Numbered from the stretch's first letter, positions 8,059-16,500 are shown. The stretch: 64,000 bases of DNA from Thermosulfurimonas marina (GCF_012317585.1 NZ_CP042909.1:1240001-1304000), one strand, 5' to 3'. Program-made: numbers and translations. Notes: generated by a model not told the origin, from the sequence alone.

Positions 8059-9205
8059 AAGGATCCGAGAGCGATTTTCTCGGATCTATGAGCGCAATCC
8101 GGCCCTAAAAAAGCTCCCTTTAGAGGTCTGGGAGACCGCCTTGGCCGACGCCCGGCTGGTGCCGCTGGCCGGGGTGGAAGAAAACCTCTTTCGCCTACGC
8201 CGAGATTTTCGGGGATTTCCGGAGGGGACCGTCCTGGGGGAGGAGATTTTGGTCCCCGGGTTTCCGCACATCCCCCGCATCTTCCGTTTGACCAGCGGGG
8301 TGCCCCGCTATTTTGCAGGGCCCTTTTTTGCGGAAGAGAAGATCGAAGGCTACAACGTGAGGCTTTTTACGGTGGGCGGAGAGATCCTGGCGGTGACCCG
8401 GCGGGGCTTCGTCTGTCCCTTTGCCACCGACCGCTGGCCGGATTTTTTGCCCCGTCTTCCGGAGTTTTTTGAAGAGCATCCGAATCTGGCGGTCTGCTGT
8501 GAGGTGGCCGGTCCGGGAAACCCCTTTGTGGGAGAATGGCCGTCCTATGTGAAAGAGGACGTGCGGTTTTTTGTCTTTGATCTCCTGCGTTTTCCTGAGG
8601 GCCGCTTCCTTCCCCCGGAGGAGAAGTACGCCCTCTTTGAAGCCTACCAATTCCCCGCTCCGGAGATCTCCGGGCCCTTCGAGCCCGGGGATCTCTCTCC
8701 CCTTCTCGAACTCCTCCGGCGCTACGAGGCCGAGGGACGGGAAGGGGTGGTCCTCAAAGGGGCCTCCGGAAGTCCTTACCTCAAATATGTCACTCCCATC
8801 TCCAACCTGGAAGACCTCCGAGTGGTCTTTCCTTACTTGGGGGAGGTTCCTCCGGAGTACCTCACCCACCGTCTGGTGCGCTATGTCCTCAGTCGCTGGG
8901 AGCTTTTCGGGGACTTTGGACCGGAGGAGGAACGGGCCCTGGCCGGGAGGGTCTTTCGGGGCCTGGCCGAGTTTTTGGAAAGGATTTCCGAGGGGGAGCC
9001 GGTTTCCGAGACCTTTCGGGTGCGCTTTCGCACGGAAAGGGCCTTTCGCGCCCTATTGGCCCATTTTAGACACGCTCAGGTGAAGGTGGAGGTCCTTTCC
9101 GAGGAAAGGAAGAGAGGGTATCTCGAGGTGACCTTTCGGAAGATCTATCCCCGGGCTACGGCCTTCTGGCGCAACAAGCTGGAGGGCTTTTCCGTGGTGG
9201 ACTAA
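8039..9205 (+). CDS. ATP-dependent RNA ligase, Pab1020/Mth Rnl (Rnl3) type
   Basis: A 388-residue nucleotidyltransferase of the archaeal-type RNA ligase family, which adenylates itself on Lys and seals or circularises RNA. Motif I is EEKIEGYNVRL with Lys101. Motifs III (FFVFDLL), IV (EGREGVVLKG) and V (SPYLKYV) follow in order, and a C-terminal helical dimerisation/extension domain fills residues 250-388. The length matches the archaeal proteins (about 380). Translational overlap with rtcA suggests a shared RNA-repair or RNA-processing task. The last 4 bases overlap the convergent permease gene. Confidence 0.88.
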   Translation: MEAERFERIRERFSRIYERNPALKKLPLEVWETALADARLVPLAGVEENLFRLRRDFRGFPEGTVLGEEILVPGFPHIPRIFRLTSGVPRYFAGPFFAEEKIEGYNVRLFTVGGEILAVTRRGFVCPFATDRWPDFLPRLPEFFEEHPNLAVCCEVAGPGNPFVGEWPSYVKEDVRFFVFDLLRFPEGRFLPPEEKYALFEAYQFPAPEISGPFEPGDLSPLLELLRRYEAEGREGVVLKGASGSPYLKYVTPISNLEDLRVVFPYLGEVPPEYLTHRLVRYVLSRWELFGDFGPEEERALAGRVFRGLAEFLERISEGEPVSETFRVRFRTERAFRALLAHFRHAQVKVEVLSEERKRGYLEVTFRKIYPRATAFWRNKLEGFSVVD

Positions 9206-10257
9206 CTCTGACAAGCGCAGCCCGGCTCCCGGTCCTTCCAGAGAGGTTTCCAGAGGATCTCCCGCAGAAGAAGGAGGGCCAGGAGGGCCGCCGAGAGGGT
9301 GTTCAGAAGGCTCGGACCCTCCGGGGCGGAAGGAGAGACCTTGGCCGAAAGGCCGGGGAAAAGGGTATCCAGGGCCAGGCCTGCGGTGAGGGCCGCCAGG
9401 ATAAGGGCCAGAAGATAGAGCGTCACCGTGCGCAGACCGAAAAGCCGGGAAAGTACGGTGATACTGGTAAGGTTAGTGGCTGGTCCGGTCACCAGAAAGA
9501 CCAGCACCGCCCCGGGGCTGAAGCCCTTAAGGAGGAGGGTGTAGGCCAGGGGAATGGAGGCGGTGGCGCACACATAAAGGGGAAGCCCCACCAGGATCAT
9601 GGCCGGATAGACCAATCCGTGGGCCGAAAGCCTTTCGGCCAGCCCCGGAGGAAGGATCAGGGCCACCAGGGCCGCTAGCAGAAAGCCCACGGCCAGAGGC
9701 CGGGACAGATCCGCCAGAAGTTCTTCCACGGCATAGAGCAGGGAGGTCCAGACCCTTTCTCCAAAGGTGTGTTGATGGGAGGTTTCCGCAGCGCAGCAGG
9801 CGCAGGCCGCAAGGGGAGTGGAAGGGGAGGGGCTTTCCCCCACCAGAAAGCGCACCGCAAGGGCCACCCACAGGGCCACCCACAGGGCCGAAAGTGGATA
9901 GGCCAGGGCGAAAACCCCGCCCAGAAGACCGTAGGCCAGGAGGATGGCGTCGGCGCTGGTCTGGGGAGTGGCCACCAGGAAGGCGAAGGTGGCCGGGAGA
10001 CCGGCCCCGGCCCGATAAAGCCCTACCGCTGCCGGCAGAACCCCGCAGGAACAGAGGGGAAGCGGAAGCCCCAGGAGGGCGGCCTTCAGGGCTCCCTTTA
10101 GGGTGTGCCCTCCTAAGTGTCGGCTGAGCCAGTCCTCGGAGACAAAGACCCGCAGGAGTCCGGCCAAAAGGAGGCCCAAAAGGAGATAAGGGGCCGCCTC
10201 CAGGAAGAGCCCTCCCAGTTGGGAGAGATAGAGGAGAAGCCATTTTTCAGAACTCAT
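9202..10257 (-). CDS. Membrane permease, DUF318/SO_0444-like metal efflux family
   Basis: A 351-residue polytopic membrane protein with eight to ten predicted helices. The signatures LGLPLPLCSCGVLPAAVGL and VGLPLYVCATASIPLAYTLL define the DUF318 permease superfamily (ArsP and the SO_0444 Cu/Zn-efflux branch). A His/Cys-rich stretch between the halves (CACCAAETSHQH) and a terminal CACQS are possible metal-binding sites. A second member of the same superfamily sits in the ars island at 53.9 kb. The substrate is not proven; a thiophilic metal or organometal is likely. It diverges from the epimerase gene with a 55-base gap. Confidence 0.82.
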   Translation of the reverse strand: MSSEKWLLLYLSQLGGLFLEAAPYLLLGLLLAGLLRVFVSEDWLSRHLGGHTLKGALKAALLGLPLPLCSCGVLPAAVGLYRAGAGLPATFAFLVATPQTSADAILLAYGLLGGVFALAYPLSALWVALWVALAVRFLVGESPSPSTPLAACACCAAETSHQHTFGERVWTSLLYAVEELLADLSRPLAVGFLLAALVALILPPGLAERLSAHGLVYPAMILVGLPLYVCATASIPLAYTLLLKGFSPGAVLVFLVTGPATNLTSITVLSRLFGLRTVTLYLLALILAALTAGLALDTLFPGLSAKVSPSAPEGPSLLNTLSAALLALLLLREILWKPLWKDREPGCACQS

Positions 10258-10295
10258 ATGGTCAATTTATCATTTCCTTCCCCCGGGGCCAAGTT

Positions 10296-10304
10296 TGGTA
10301 TAAT
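10296..10304 (+). promoter_or_regulatory. Extended -10 promoter (TGG-TATAAT) of the epimerase gene
   Basis: TGG immediately before a perfect TATAAT. The box ends 8 bases before ATG 10313, with no Shine-Dalgarno between, so the transcript probably starts at or next to the start codon. No -35 hexamer is visible, as expected for an extended -10 promoter. Confidence 0.6.
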
Positions 10305-10312
10305 CCCTATTG

Positions 10313-11215
10313 ATGATGAAACGGGTCTTTGTGGCCGGGGGGACGGGCTTTATCGGGGGGCATCTCCTGCGGGCCCTGGTAGAAAAGGGCTTAGAGGTGC
10401 GGGCCCTGGTGCGTTCCCGGGCCAAGGTGGCCCGTCTTCCCCAGGGGGTGCGGGCCGTCCTGGGAGATCCCCTGCGGCCCGGCCCCTGGCAGGAGGAAGC
10501 CGCGACCTGCGAGGTGGCCTTCAACCTTACCGGGGCCAACATCTTCCGTCGCTGGGACGAGGAATACAAAAGGCTCATCCGGGACTCCCGGGTCCTTTCC
10601 TCGCGTCTTCTGGCCGAAACCCTCCCTCCAGGGGGGACCCTGGTAAATGCCTCGGCGGTGGGCTATTACGGGGATACCGGAGAGGAGGAGGTGGACGAGG
10701 ACCATCCCCCGGGAGAGGACTTTTTGGCCCGGGTCTGTCGGGAGTGGGAGGAGGCCGCTTTCTCCGGAGAGCTCCGGGGCTTGAGGGTGGTGGTCGGCCG
10801 TTTTGGCGTGGTCCTGGGGCCGGACGGAGGGGCCCTCCTTAAGATGCTTCCGGCCTTTCGTCTGGGGTTCGGAGGCCCTATCGGGGATGGGCGTCAATGG
10901 TTCCCCTGGATCCACGTGCGCGATCTGGTGGAGGCCCTCCTTTTCCTGGCCGAAAGGCCCGAGGCCCGGGGGCCCTTCAATCTTGTGGCCCCGGAGGTGG
11001 TGCGCCAGAGGGATTTTGCCCGCACCTTGGGACGGGTCTTAAGGCGTCCGGCCTTTCTGCCTACCCCCCGCTGGGCCCTACGCCTGCTTTTCGGGGAGGT
11101 GGCCCAGGTGCTCACCGCCAGTTGTCGGGCCCGGCCCCGGAGGCTGCTTGACCTCGGCTTTCGCTTTCGTTTCCCCCGGCTCTTTGAGGCCCTGGAAGAT
11201 CTTTTAAGGAGGTAG
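10313..11215 (+). CDS. TIGR01777-family NAD-dependent epimerase (YfcH-like SDR)
   Basis: A 300-residue extended short-chain dehydrogenase. The N terminus VFVAGGTGFIGGHLLRALVEKG is the nucleotide-binding Rossmann motif; VAFNLTGANIF, SSRLLAETL, NASAVGYYGDTGEE and FRLGFGGPIGDGRQWFPWIHV are characteristic of the YfcH/TIGR01777 group, whose substrate is not established. Start ATG 10313 (ATG 10316 follows directly; TTG 10310 also possible). It lies behind a likely leaderless promoter and 3 bases before the phosphofructokinase, so the two are probably co-transcribed. Confidence 0.87.
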   Translation: MMKRVFVAGGTGFIGGHLLRALVEKGLEVRALVRSRAKVARLPQGVRAVLGDPLRPGPWQEEAATCEVAFNLTGANIFRRWDEEYKRLIRDSRVLSSRLLAETLPPGGTLVNASAVGYYGDTGEEEVDEDHPPGEDFLARVCREWEEAAFSGELRGLRVVVGRFGVVLGPDGGALLKMLPAFRLGFGGPIGDGRQWFPWIHVRDLVEALLFLAERPEARGPFNLVAPEVVRQRDFARTLGRVLRRPAFLPTPRWALRLLFGEVAQVLTASCRARPRRLLDLGFRFRFPRLFEALEDLLRR

Positions 11216-11218
11216 TAG

Positions 11219-12565
11219 ATGAAGCCCACCTGTTCCCTTTTTGATTTCATCGAAGAGATCCCGGAGGACATCAATACCCAGATTGAAACCCTTGGCCCGG
11301 CCCGCATCGAAAATCCCCTGGATCTTCCGGAAGGCTGTTTTGTGACCGACGAGATGCGCATTAGTCTGCGGGTCTCCGAGGAATTTCTGCGGCAGGCCCT
11401 TGCCGAGGGCCGGTCTTTCCCTGCGGCGGAACTTGCCGGCCCCAGGCCTTACATCTACTTTGATCCGGCCAAGAGCCGGGCGGCTATCGTCACCTGCGGG
11501 GGGCTTTGCCCGGGAATCAACGACGTGATCCGCTCTATCGTCCTCACCCTCTATCACTCCTATGGGGTGCGGCACATCTACGGCATCCGTTACGGACTGC
11601 AGGGCTTCATCCCGGCCTACGGCCACGATGTGCTGGAGCTCAGCCCGGAGGTGGTCTCGGAGATCCACGAGCTGGGGGGGACCTTTCTGGGAACCTCGCG
11701 GGGCCATCAGCCGGTGGACCAGATCGTGGATGCCCTGGAGCGTATGAACGTGAATATCCTTTTTATGATCGGGGGCGACGGGACCTTTCGGGCCGCCACC
11801 AAGATCAAGGAGGAGATCGCCCGCCGGGGGCTCAAGATCGCCGTGGTGGGGGTCCCCAAGACCATTGACAACGACATCTGGCTGGTCTCCCGGACCTTTG
11901 GCTTTGTGACCGCGGTGGAGGAGGCTTGCAAGGCCATCCGCTGCGCCCACACCGAGGCTGTGGGAGCCCCGAACGGAATCGGTCTGGTCAAGGTCATGGG
12001 GCGTTATTCCGGTTTTATCGCCGCCGCGGCCACTTTGGCCACCAAGGAGGTCAATTTCTGTCTCATTCCCGAGGAGGATTTCGATCTTGAGGGCCCCCAG
12101 GGGCTCCTTGCGGCCCTGGAAAGACGCCTCAAAGAGCGCCGGCATGCGGTAATCGTGGTGGCCGAGGGCGCAGGCCAGAAATATGTCCAGCCCGAAAAGC
12201 CGGAATATGATCCCTCAGGCAATATCAAACTCGGAGACATCGGGACCTTCCTGCGGGATCGGATCAAGGCCTACTTCCAGGAGCGGGGCCTGGAGGTCTA
12301 TGTGCGCTACATCGATCCCAGTTACATCATCCGCAGTGTGCCCGCCTCGGTGGACGACCGTATCTATTGCGGCTTTCTAGGGCAGTATGCCGTGCACGCG
12401 GCCATGGCTGGAAAGACCGGGCTCATGATTAGCTACCTCAACCACCACTACGTGCACATTCCTCTGGCGGAGGCCACCAAACGGCGCAAACAGGTCAATA
12501 CCCGTAGCCGCTTCTGGCTCTCGGTGCTCGAGTCCACCGGGCAGGGCCGCCTGCGGAACGACTAG
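11219..12565 (+). CDS. 6-phosphofructokinase (long PfkA clade, probably ATP-dependent)
   Basis: A 448-residue phosphofructokinase of the plant/trypanosome/spirochaete-like clade, with an N-terminal extension of about 85 residues before IVTCGGLCPGIND. The phosphoryl-donor residues are informative. GGDGTFRAA keeps Gly at the position that is Asp in PPi-dependent enzymes, while PKTIDND has the Lys normally seen in PPi enzymes. This Gly/Lys combination is known from ATP-dependent members, so ATP is the better guess. MGRYSGF and PEEDFDLEG contact the substrate. The ribosome site AGGAGG spans the end of the epimerase gene. The last 4 bases overlap the convergent aldolase gene. Confidence 0.9.
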   Translation: MKPTCSLFDFIEEIPEDINTQIETLGPARIENPLDLPEGCFVTDEMRISLRVSEEFLRQALAEGRSFPAAELAGPRPYIYFDPAKSRAAIVTCGGLCPGINDVIRSIVLTLYHSYGVRHIYGIRYGLQGFIPAYGHDVLELSPEVVSEIHELGGTFLGTSRGHQPVDQIVDALERMNVNILFMIGGDGTFRAATKIKEEIARRGLKIAVVGVPKTIDNDIWLVSRTFGFVTAVEEACKAIRCAHTEAVGAPNGIGLVKVMGRYSGFIAAAATLATKEVNFCLIPEEDFDLEGPQGLLAALERRLKERRHAVIVVAEGAGQKYVQPEKPEYDPSGNIKLGDIGTFLRDRIKAYFQERGLEVYVRYIDPSYIIRSVPASVDDRIYCGFLGQYAVHAAMAGKTGLMISYLNHHYVHIPLAEATKRRKQVNTRSRFWLSVLESTGQGRLRND

Positions 12566-13806
12566 CCGCAGAGGGTCTGCACCCGCTCCAGGGTCTCCGT
12601 GACCCGGAGGGCCCGGAAGATCTTTTCGAAGGTCTCTTCCAGGGTCTCGAGAATGGGCCCTTTTACCCCTTGGGGAAGATCCCACCAATCGCGTTTGAAG
12701 ATCCCGAAGGCCTTCTTGCGGGTCTTGTAGAGGAATTGGGATTCGGTCCAGCCTTCCTGCCACTCCTTCCGGAGATTTTCCTTGAGATAGCGGTAAATCT
12801 TCTGGCGGAATTCTTCCGGAAGGGCCGGGTGATCGAAGATGAGGTTCTGAAAGCCTGTGGCCAGGTGAATTTCCGCACAACCCACCTCCGGGAATACATG
12901 AAAATACTCCTCGGGAAGGGTGGAGGCCCCGTGTTGGACGGCTCCAGCCAGGCCGTATTCCCGACGGGCGATCTCGGAAAGCACCCGCAGGGTCTCGAAG
13001 TCTATCTGTACCTTGGCCACCGAACCGTCGGGAAGAACCACCCCTCCGTGGCTCGAGCCGGTCTGCACGCTGATCTTGGAAAGACCCGGCCCGGCGGAAA
13101 AGGCCCGGTTGAAGCCCTCCATAAAGGCCCGCAACTCCTCCGGGGTGCTGTTGTGTCCGCCGATCTCCCCGATCTCTCCGCCGAGGTTTACGGTAATCCC
13201 TTCGGGCTCCAGGGAACGCACGTAGGTGGCCAGTTCTGCGGTAAGTTCATAGTTGGGGCGCTGTTGTTCCTCCAGGGTCTCCTTAGAGAGGTCCACCAGG
13301 GTGGAGGCGTCGATGTCGATATTATAGAAGCCCGCAGAAAGGGCCTCCCGGATGAGGTCTTTTAAGGCCCGTTTTTCGGCCTCGGGGTGGGCCAGGAAGG
13401 CCTTGCGGTTGGCCTGAAAGTGGTCCCCCTGAATAAAGACCGGTCCGGGAAATTCCTCCCGAGCCGCCGCCGCAAGCACCACCGCAGCGTACTCCAGAGG
13501 CCGCTGGCGGGTATAGCCCATCTCCGAGCGGGCGATCTCCAGGATGACCGCTCCTACGGAAAGCCTCTTGGCGGTCCGGAAAAGGGCCCGGGCTACGTCG
13601 TAGGTCATTCCCCGGAGGTTTATGGCCGGGACGGTGAAGCCCGGGAATTCCCGAGCCATTTCCCGATAGAGGGGGTAGATGGAGGCCGGGCGCGCTCCCA
13701 GGGCTTCGGACTTTTCTCTTACGGCCCTAAGCCGGCTCGCCTTTTCTTCTCCCTCGGCAAAGACTGCCTGATAAACTTCCTGGTCCAGGGTTTTCCTTTC
13801 GTCCAT
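12562..13806 (-). CDS. Class II aldolase-like protein, probable fructose-bisphosphate aldolase
   Basis: A 414-residue TIM-barrel protein with metal-ligand-like motifs in class II aldolase order: IQGDHFQAN, NIDIDASTLVDL, VNLGGEIGEIGGHNST, VQTGSSHGG and GAVQHGAST. It is longer than classical FbaA (about 360) and its motifs are diverged from HLDH/EGELG/HGGSG. A role as fructose-1,6-bisphosphate (or other ketose-bisphosphate) aldolase is therefore inferred from the fold motifs and from the phosphofructokinase that ends against it. Start ATG 13806 has GGAGA 7 bases upstream; the longer frame to 13836 has no such site. It lies 33 bases downstream of the TSUP gene. Confidence 0.72.
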   Translation of the reverse strand: MDERKTLDQEVYQAVFAEGEEKASRLRAVREKSEALGARPASIYPLYREMAREFPGFTVPAINLRGMTYDVARALFRTAKRLSVGAVILEIARSEMGYTRQRPLEYAAVVLAAAAREEFPGPVFIQGDHFQANRKAFLAHPEAEKRALKDLIREALSAGFYNIDIDASTLVDLSKETLEEQQRPNYELTAELATYVRSLEPEGITVNLGGEIGEIGGHNSTPEELRAFMEGFNRAFSAGPGLSKISVQTGSSHGGVVLPDGSVAKVQIDFETLRVLSEIARREYGLAGAVQHGASTLPEEYFHVFPEVGCAEIHLATGFQNLIFDHPALPEEFRQKIYRYLKENLRKEWQEGWTESQFLYKTRKKAFGIFKRDWWDLPQGVKGPILETLEETFEKIFRALRVTETLERVQTLCG

Positions 13807-13839
13807 CTTTTTTCTCCTTTCCCGAATGGGCTCCATAAA

Positions 13840-14721
13840 TCATTTATGCCACAGAAGATACTTTAGGGCCACCAGGAGGGTGGCCAGAAAGAGCCCGGCC
13901 TTGATGAGACGTTCGGGGATGCGAGGCTGGAGTCGGGCCCCGAACCAGCCTCCGATAAGGCCCCCCAGGCCCAAAAGGGCGGCCAGCAGAAGATCCGGGC
14001 GGGTCTGCGGTCCGGCTCCGGGCCCGAAGGAATAAAAGAGGACTCCGGCCAGAGAGCCCACGAAGGTGGTGGCCAGGGTGCCCCCGGCGGTTATGTATAT
14101 GGGCAGTCTCAGGACCGCTACCAGAAAAGGGGAGAGAATGGCCCCGCCTCCGATCCCGTAAGCCCCGCCTACCAGGCCTACGAGAAGGCTCAAAAGGAGA
14201 AGCGGGGGGCCCGGGACCCGATAGACCTCCCCTCCGAAAAAGAGACGGATCTCCCGCAAGGAAAAAACCCCCTCGGAGAGGGTGTCTCCTTTTGCAGGAC
14301 GGGGGCGGGTCTGCCGACGGAGGTCCCCCAAAAGCCGCAGGCTGAGGTAGAGGAGGACCAGCCCCACCAGGTAGCGGAAACGGCCCGGAGAGGAAAGAAG
14401 AGAGATCCGCAGGAGGTAGCCCGCAAACATTCCCGGGATCAAGGTGAGAAGCATGGCCAGGGTGAGGGTGCGGGGGAAGCGCCCCTGACGCCGGTAGCGC
14501 CAGAGGGCCGGGGGTATGGTAAAGAGGTTATAAAGGAGATTGGTGGCCGAGACCCCGGGGGTGGTGTAGCCCAGGACCGAAAACTGAAAGGGAAGCAGAA
14601 GAAAGGCCCCGGTGACCCCACCCATGACCCCGAAGAAGGCCAGAGTGAAACCCACAAGTGGGGGAAGAAAGACCCAGGTGGTTACCCCCGAGACCGGGAA
14701 GGTCACCTTTAAAAAGTCCAT
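13840..14721 (-). CDS. TSUP/TauE-SafE family sulfite or organosulfur exporter
   Basis: A 293-residue membrane protein with about eight helices in two repeats. The repeat motifs FFGVMGGVTGAFLLLPF and GGAYGIGGGAILSPFLV are the hallmark of the TauE/SafE family, which moves sulfite, sulfonates or other small anions. A soluble loop at about residues 140-180 separates the halves. It starts divergently from the acyl-CoA dehydrogenase gene. TATAAA on the minus strand ends 5 bases before its ATG, giving another leaderless candidate. It may be co-transcribed with the aldolase gene. Confidence 0.9.
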   Translation of the reverse strand: MDFLKVTFPVSGVTTWVFLPPLVGFTLAFFGVMGGVTGAFLLLPFQFSVLGYTTPGVSATNLLYNLFTIPPALWRYRRQGRFPRTLTLAMLLTLIPGMFAGYLLRISLLSSPGRFRYLVGLVLLYLSLRLLGDLRRQTRPRPAKGDTLSEGVFSLREIRLFFGGEVYRVPGPPLLLLSLLVGLVGGAYGIGGGAILSPFLVAVLRLPIYITAGGTLATTFVGSLAGVLFYSFGPGAGPQTRPDLLLAALLGLGGLIGGWFGARLQPRIPERLIKAGLFLATLLVALKYLLWHK

Positions 14722-14726
14722 GTTTT

Positions 14727-14741
14727 TTTATATGGTATAGG
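14727..14741. promoter_or_regulatory. Overlapping divergent -10 elements for the TSUP exporter (-) and acyl-CoA dehydrogenase (+)
   Basis: Minus strand: TATAAA at 14732-14727, with 5 bases to the TSUP ATG. Plus strand: TGG-TATAGG at 14734-14741, an extended -10 about 25 bases before ATG 14767, leaving room for a short leader with GGGAGG. The two boxes abut, so initiation in the two directions is likely mutually exclusive. Confidence 0.45.
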
Positions 14742-14766
14742 ACACAGGCCGTAAAGGGAGGCCCGC

Positions 14767-15924
14767 ATGTTGAATTATTTTCTATCGGAAGAGGAAAAGC
14801 TTTTAGTGGAGTTGGTAAACCGCATCGGGCGGGACTACATCGCCCCTCACGCCCTCCGCTGGGACGAGGAAGAGGCCTACGATCCCGCCCCCATTCGGGC
14901 CCTGGCCCAGGCCGATCTCTTCGGCCTGGTCATCCCCGAGGAATACGGGGGACTGGGCTGGGGGACCCTGGCCCTCTGCCTGGCGGTGGAACACCTTTCC
15001 CGATACTGTCCTGGGGTGGCCACCACCTATGCGGCCAGCTTTCTCGGGGCCTATCCCATCCTCCTTTTCGGGACCAAGGAGCAGAAGGCCCGCTATCTTC
15101 CGGAGGTGGCCTCCGGGCGCAAGCTCTGCGCCTTTGCCCTCACCGAGCCCCAGGCCGGAAGCGATGCCGCGGCCATTAAGACTCGGGCCGTGCGGGAGGG
15201 GGATCATTACGTACTTAACGGGATCAAGCAATGGATCACCAACGGGGGGATCGCTGACCTTTACGTGATTATTGCCGTGACCGATCCCCGCAAGGGGGCC
15301 CGGGGGGCCAGTGCCTTCATCGTGGAAAAGGGCGATCCGGGCTTTGCCGTGGGACGTCAGGAAAAGAAGATGGGCCTTCGGGCCTCAGTGACCACGGAGC
15401 TCTTCTTCACCGATTGCCGGATCCCGAAGGAACGGCTTTTGGGGCGGGAGGGCCTGGGCTTTATCGTGGCCATGCGCACCCTAGATTATGCCCGGGTGGG
15501 GGTGGGGGCCCAGGCCGTGGGGCTGGCCCAGGGGGCCTTCGAGCGGGCCCTGAACCACGCCCGCCGGAGGGTGCAGTTCGGACAGCCGGTCTATCATTTC
15601 CAGGCCGTGGGGCACACCTTTTCCGAGATGGCCATGCGGATCGAGGCTGCCCGGGCTCTGGTCTATCAGGCCGCCCGCACCATAGATGCCGGGGCCAAGG
15701 AAATCTCCGGTCCTTCAGCCATGGCTAAGGCCTTTGCCACCGACGTGGCCATGTGGGTGGCCGAAAGGGCGGTCCAGATGATGGGGGGCTACGGCTACAT
15801 GCGGGACTACGGGGTGGAAAAACTCATGCGGGACGCCAAGTGTCTTCAGATCTACGAAGGCACCAACGAGATCCAGCGAGAGGTCCTGGCCCGCGAGCTC
15901 CTCAAATATTATCGGGAAGCATGA
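14767..15924 (+). CDS. Acyl-CoA dehydrogenase (FAD)
   Basis: A 385-residue enzyme of the acyl-CoA dehydrogenase family that oxidises an acyl-CoA to the enoyl form and passes electrons to ETF. Motifs: IPEEYGGLGWG, AFALTEPQAGSDAAAI, KQWITNGG, MGLRASVTTELFFTDCRIP, YGYMRDYGVEKLMRDAK and the catalytic Glu region QIYEGTNEIQ. Length is typical (380-390). Its electron acceptor genes etfB and etfA lie just downstream, interrupted only by the damaged MNT/HEPN pair. Acyl-chain specificity cannot be read from sequence alone. Confidence 0.93.
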   Translation: MLNYFLSEEEKLLVELVNRIGRDYIAPHALRWDEEEAYDPAPIRALAQADLFGLVIPEEYGGLGWGTLALCLAVEHLSRYCPGVATTYAASFLGAYPILLFGTKEQKARYLPEVASGRKLCAFALTEPQAGSDAAAIKTRAVREGDHYVLNGIKQWITNGGIADLYVIIAVTDPRKGARGASAFIVEKGDPGFAVGRQEKKMGLRASVTTELFFTDCRIPKERLLGREGLGFIVAMRTLDYARVGVGAQAVGLAQGAFERALNHARRRVQFGQPVYHFQAVGHTFSEMAMRIEAARALVYQAARTIDAGAKEISGPSAMAKAFATDVAMWVAERAVQMMGGYGYMRDYGVEKLMRDAKCLQIYEGTNEIQREVLARELLKYYREA

Positions 15925-16375
15925 TTCGACCTAACCTCCTCTCCCAGCGAATTCTGGCGCGCTTAGAAAAAGAGCTGGTGGAGGATCTTCGTGAATTTTA
16001 CGGAGAGCACCTCCGCGGAGCGGCCCTTTTCGGATCCGTGGTAAAGGGTACTCTGGGAATCTATTCCGACATCGATCTTTTGATTTTGATAGAGACTAGA
16101 AAAACATTGCGCAAGGAACTTGAAGATTTTGAAAGATATTTAGGAGAAAAACTCGAAGAAAAATACGGTTTTTTCTTTTATCCTCAAATTTTAGCCCCGA
16201 AGGACTTAAGGAAGGCCCGCTCTCTAGGATTAGCCCTTCTTGAGGGTGGGAAGGTCCTCTACGATCCGGAGGGGCTTCTTGAAGGTTGGCTAAAAGAACT
16301 TCGGGAAAGCCTCAATCGGGGGAAATTAAAAGATATTCCGGCCAGGGCCAAGTTTACTGGAGGATTAAAGGTTGA
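15921..16375 (+). pseudogene. MNT-type nucleotidyltransferase, frame broken near its 3' end
   Basis: The frame starts at ATG 15921 (ATGA overlap with the dehydrogenase stop) and encodes a minimal nucleotidyltransferase: AALFGSVVKGTLGIYSDIDLLIL holds the GSxxxG...DxD catalytic signature. After SLNRG, at the G5 run 16318-16322, the original frame continues into a tail unlike the family. The +2 frame reads GEIKRYSGQGQVYWRIKG then TGA 16373, a typical MNT C terminus. One extra G would restore a 151-residue protein. Proteins of this type act as adenylyltransferase antitoxins of HEPN toxins. AT content rises here compared with the neighbours, which hints at acquisition. Confidence 0.75.
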
Positions 16376-16500
16376 AAGAAGCCTTTTATGGAGCCGAGGA
16401 TTGGATCCCTTTGGAGGAATATACGCGTGAGGAGGCGGAGGAGGCCCTTTCCTGGGCCCGGGAAATTTATACCCTAGTCAAGGAGGCCCTATGCATCTGA
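16372..16500 (+). CDS. Small HEPN C-terminal-like ORF (toxin remnant or micro-protein)
   Basis: A 42-residue frame from TTG 16372, with GGAGG 8 bases upstream and a TTGA overlap with the restored MNT stop. It reads KEAFYGAEDWIPLEEY followed by TREEAEEALSWAREIYTLV. This resembles only the final helix region of HEPN-domain proteins (normally about 120 residues); the RNase motif Rx4-6H is missing. It overlaps the etfB start by 10 bases. It may be the tail of a deleted HEPN toxin, retained because it couples translation into etfB. No known stand-alone protein of this size is recognised. Confidence 0.5.
   Translation: MKEAFYGAEDWIPLEEYTREEAEEALSWAREIYTLVKEALCI

Noticed and set aside
16318-16322. 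G5 tract as a phase-variation switch
   Set aside because: A five-base run is shorter than usual for slipped-strand phase variation; kept only as a frame break.
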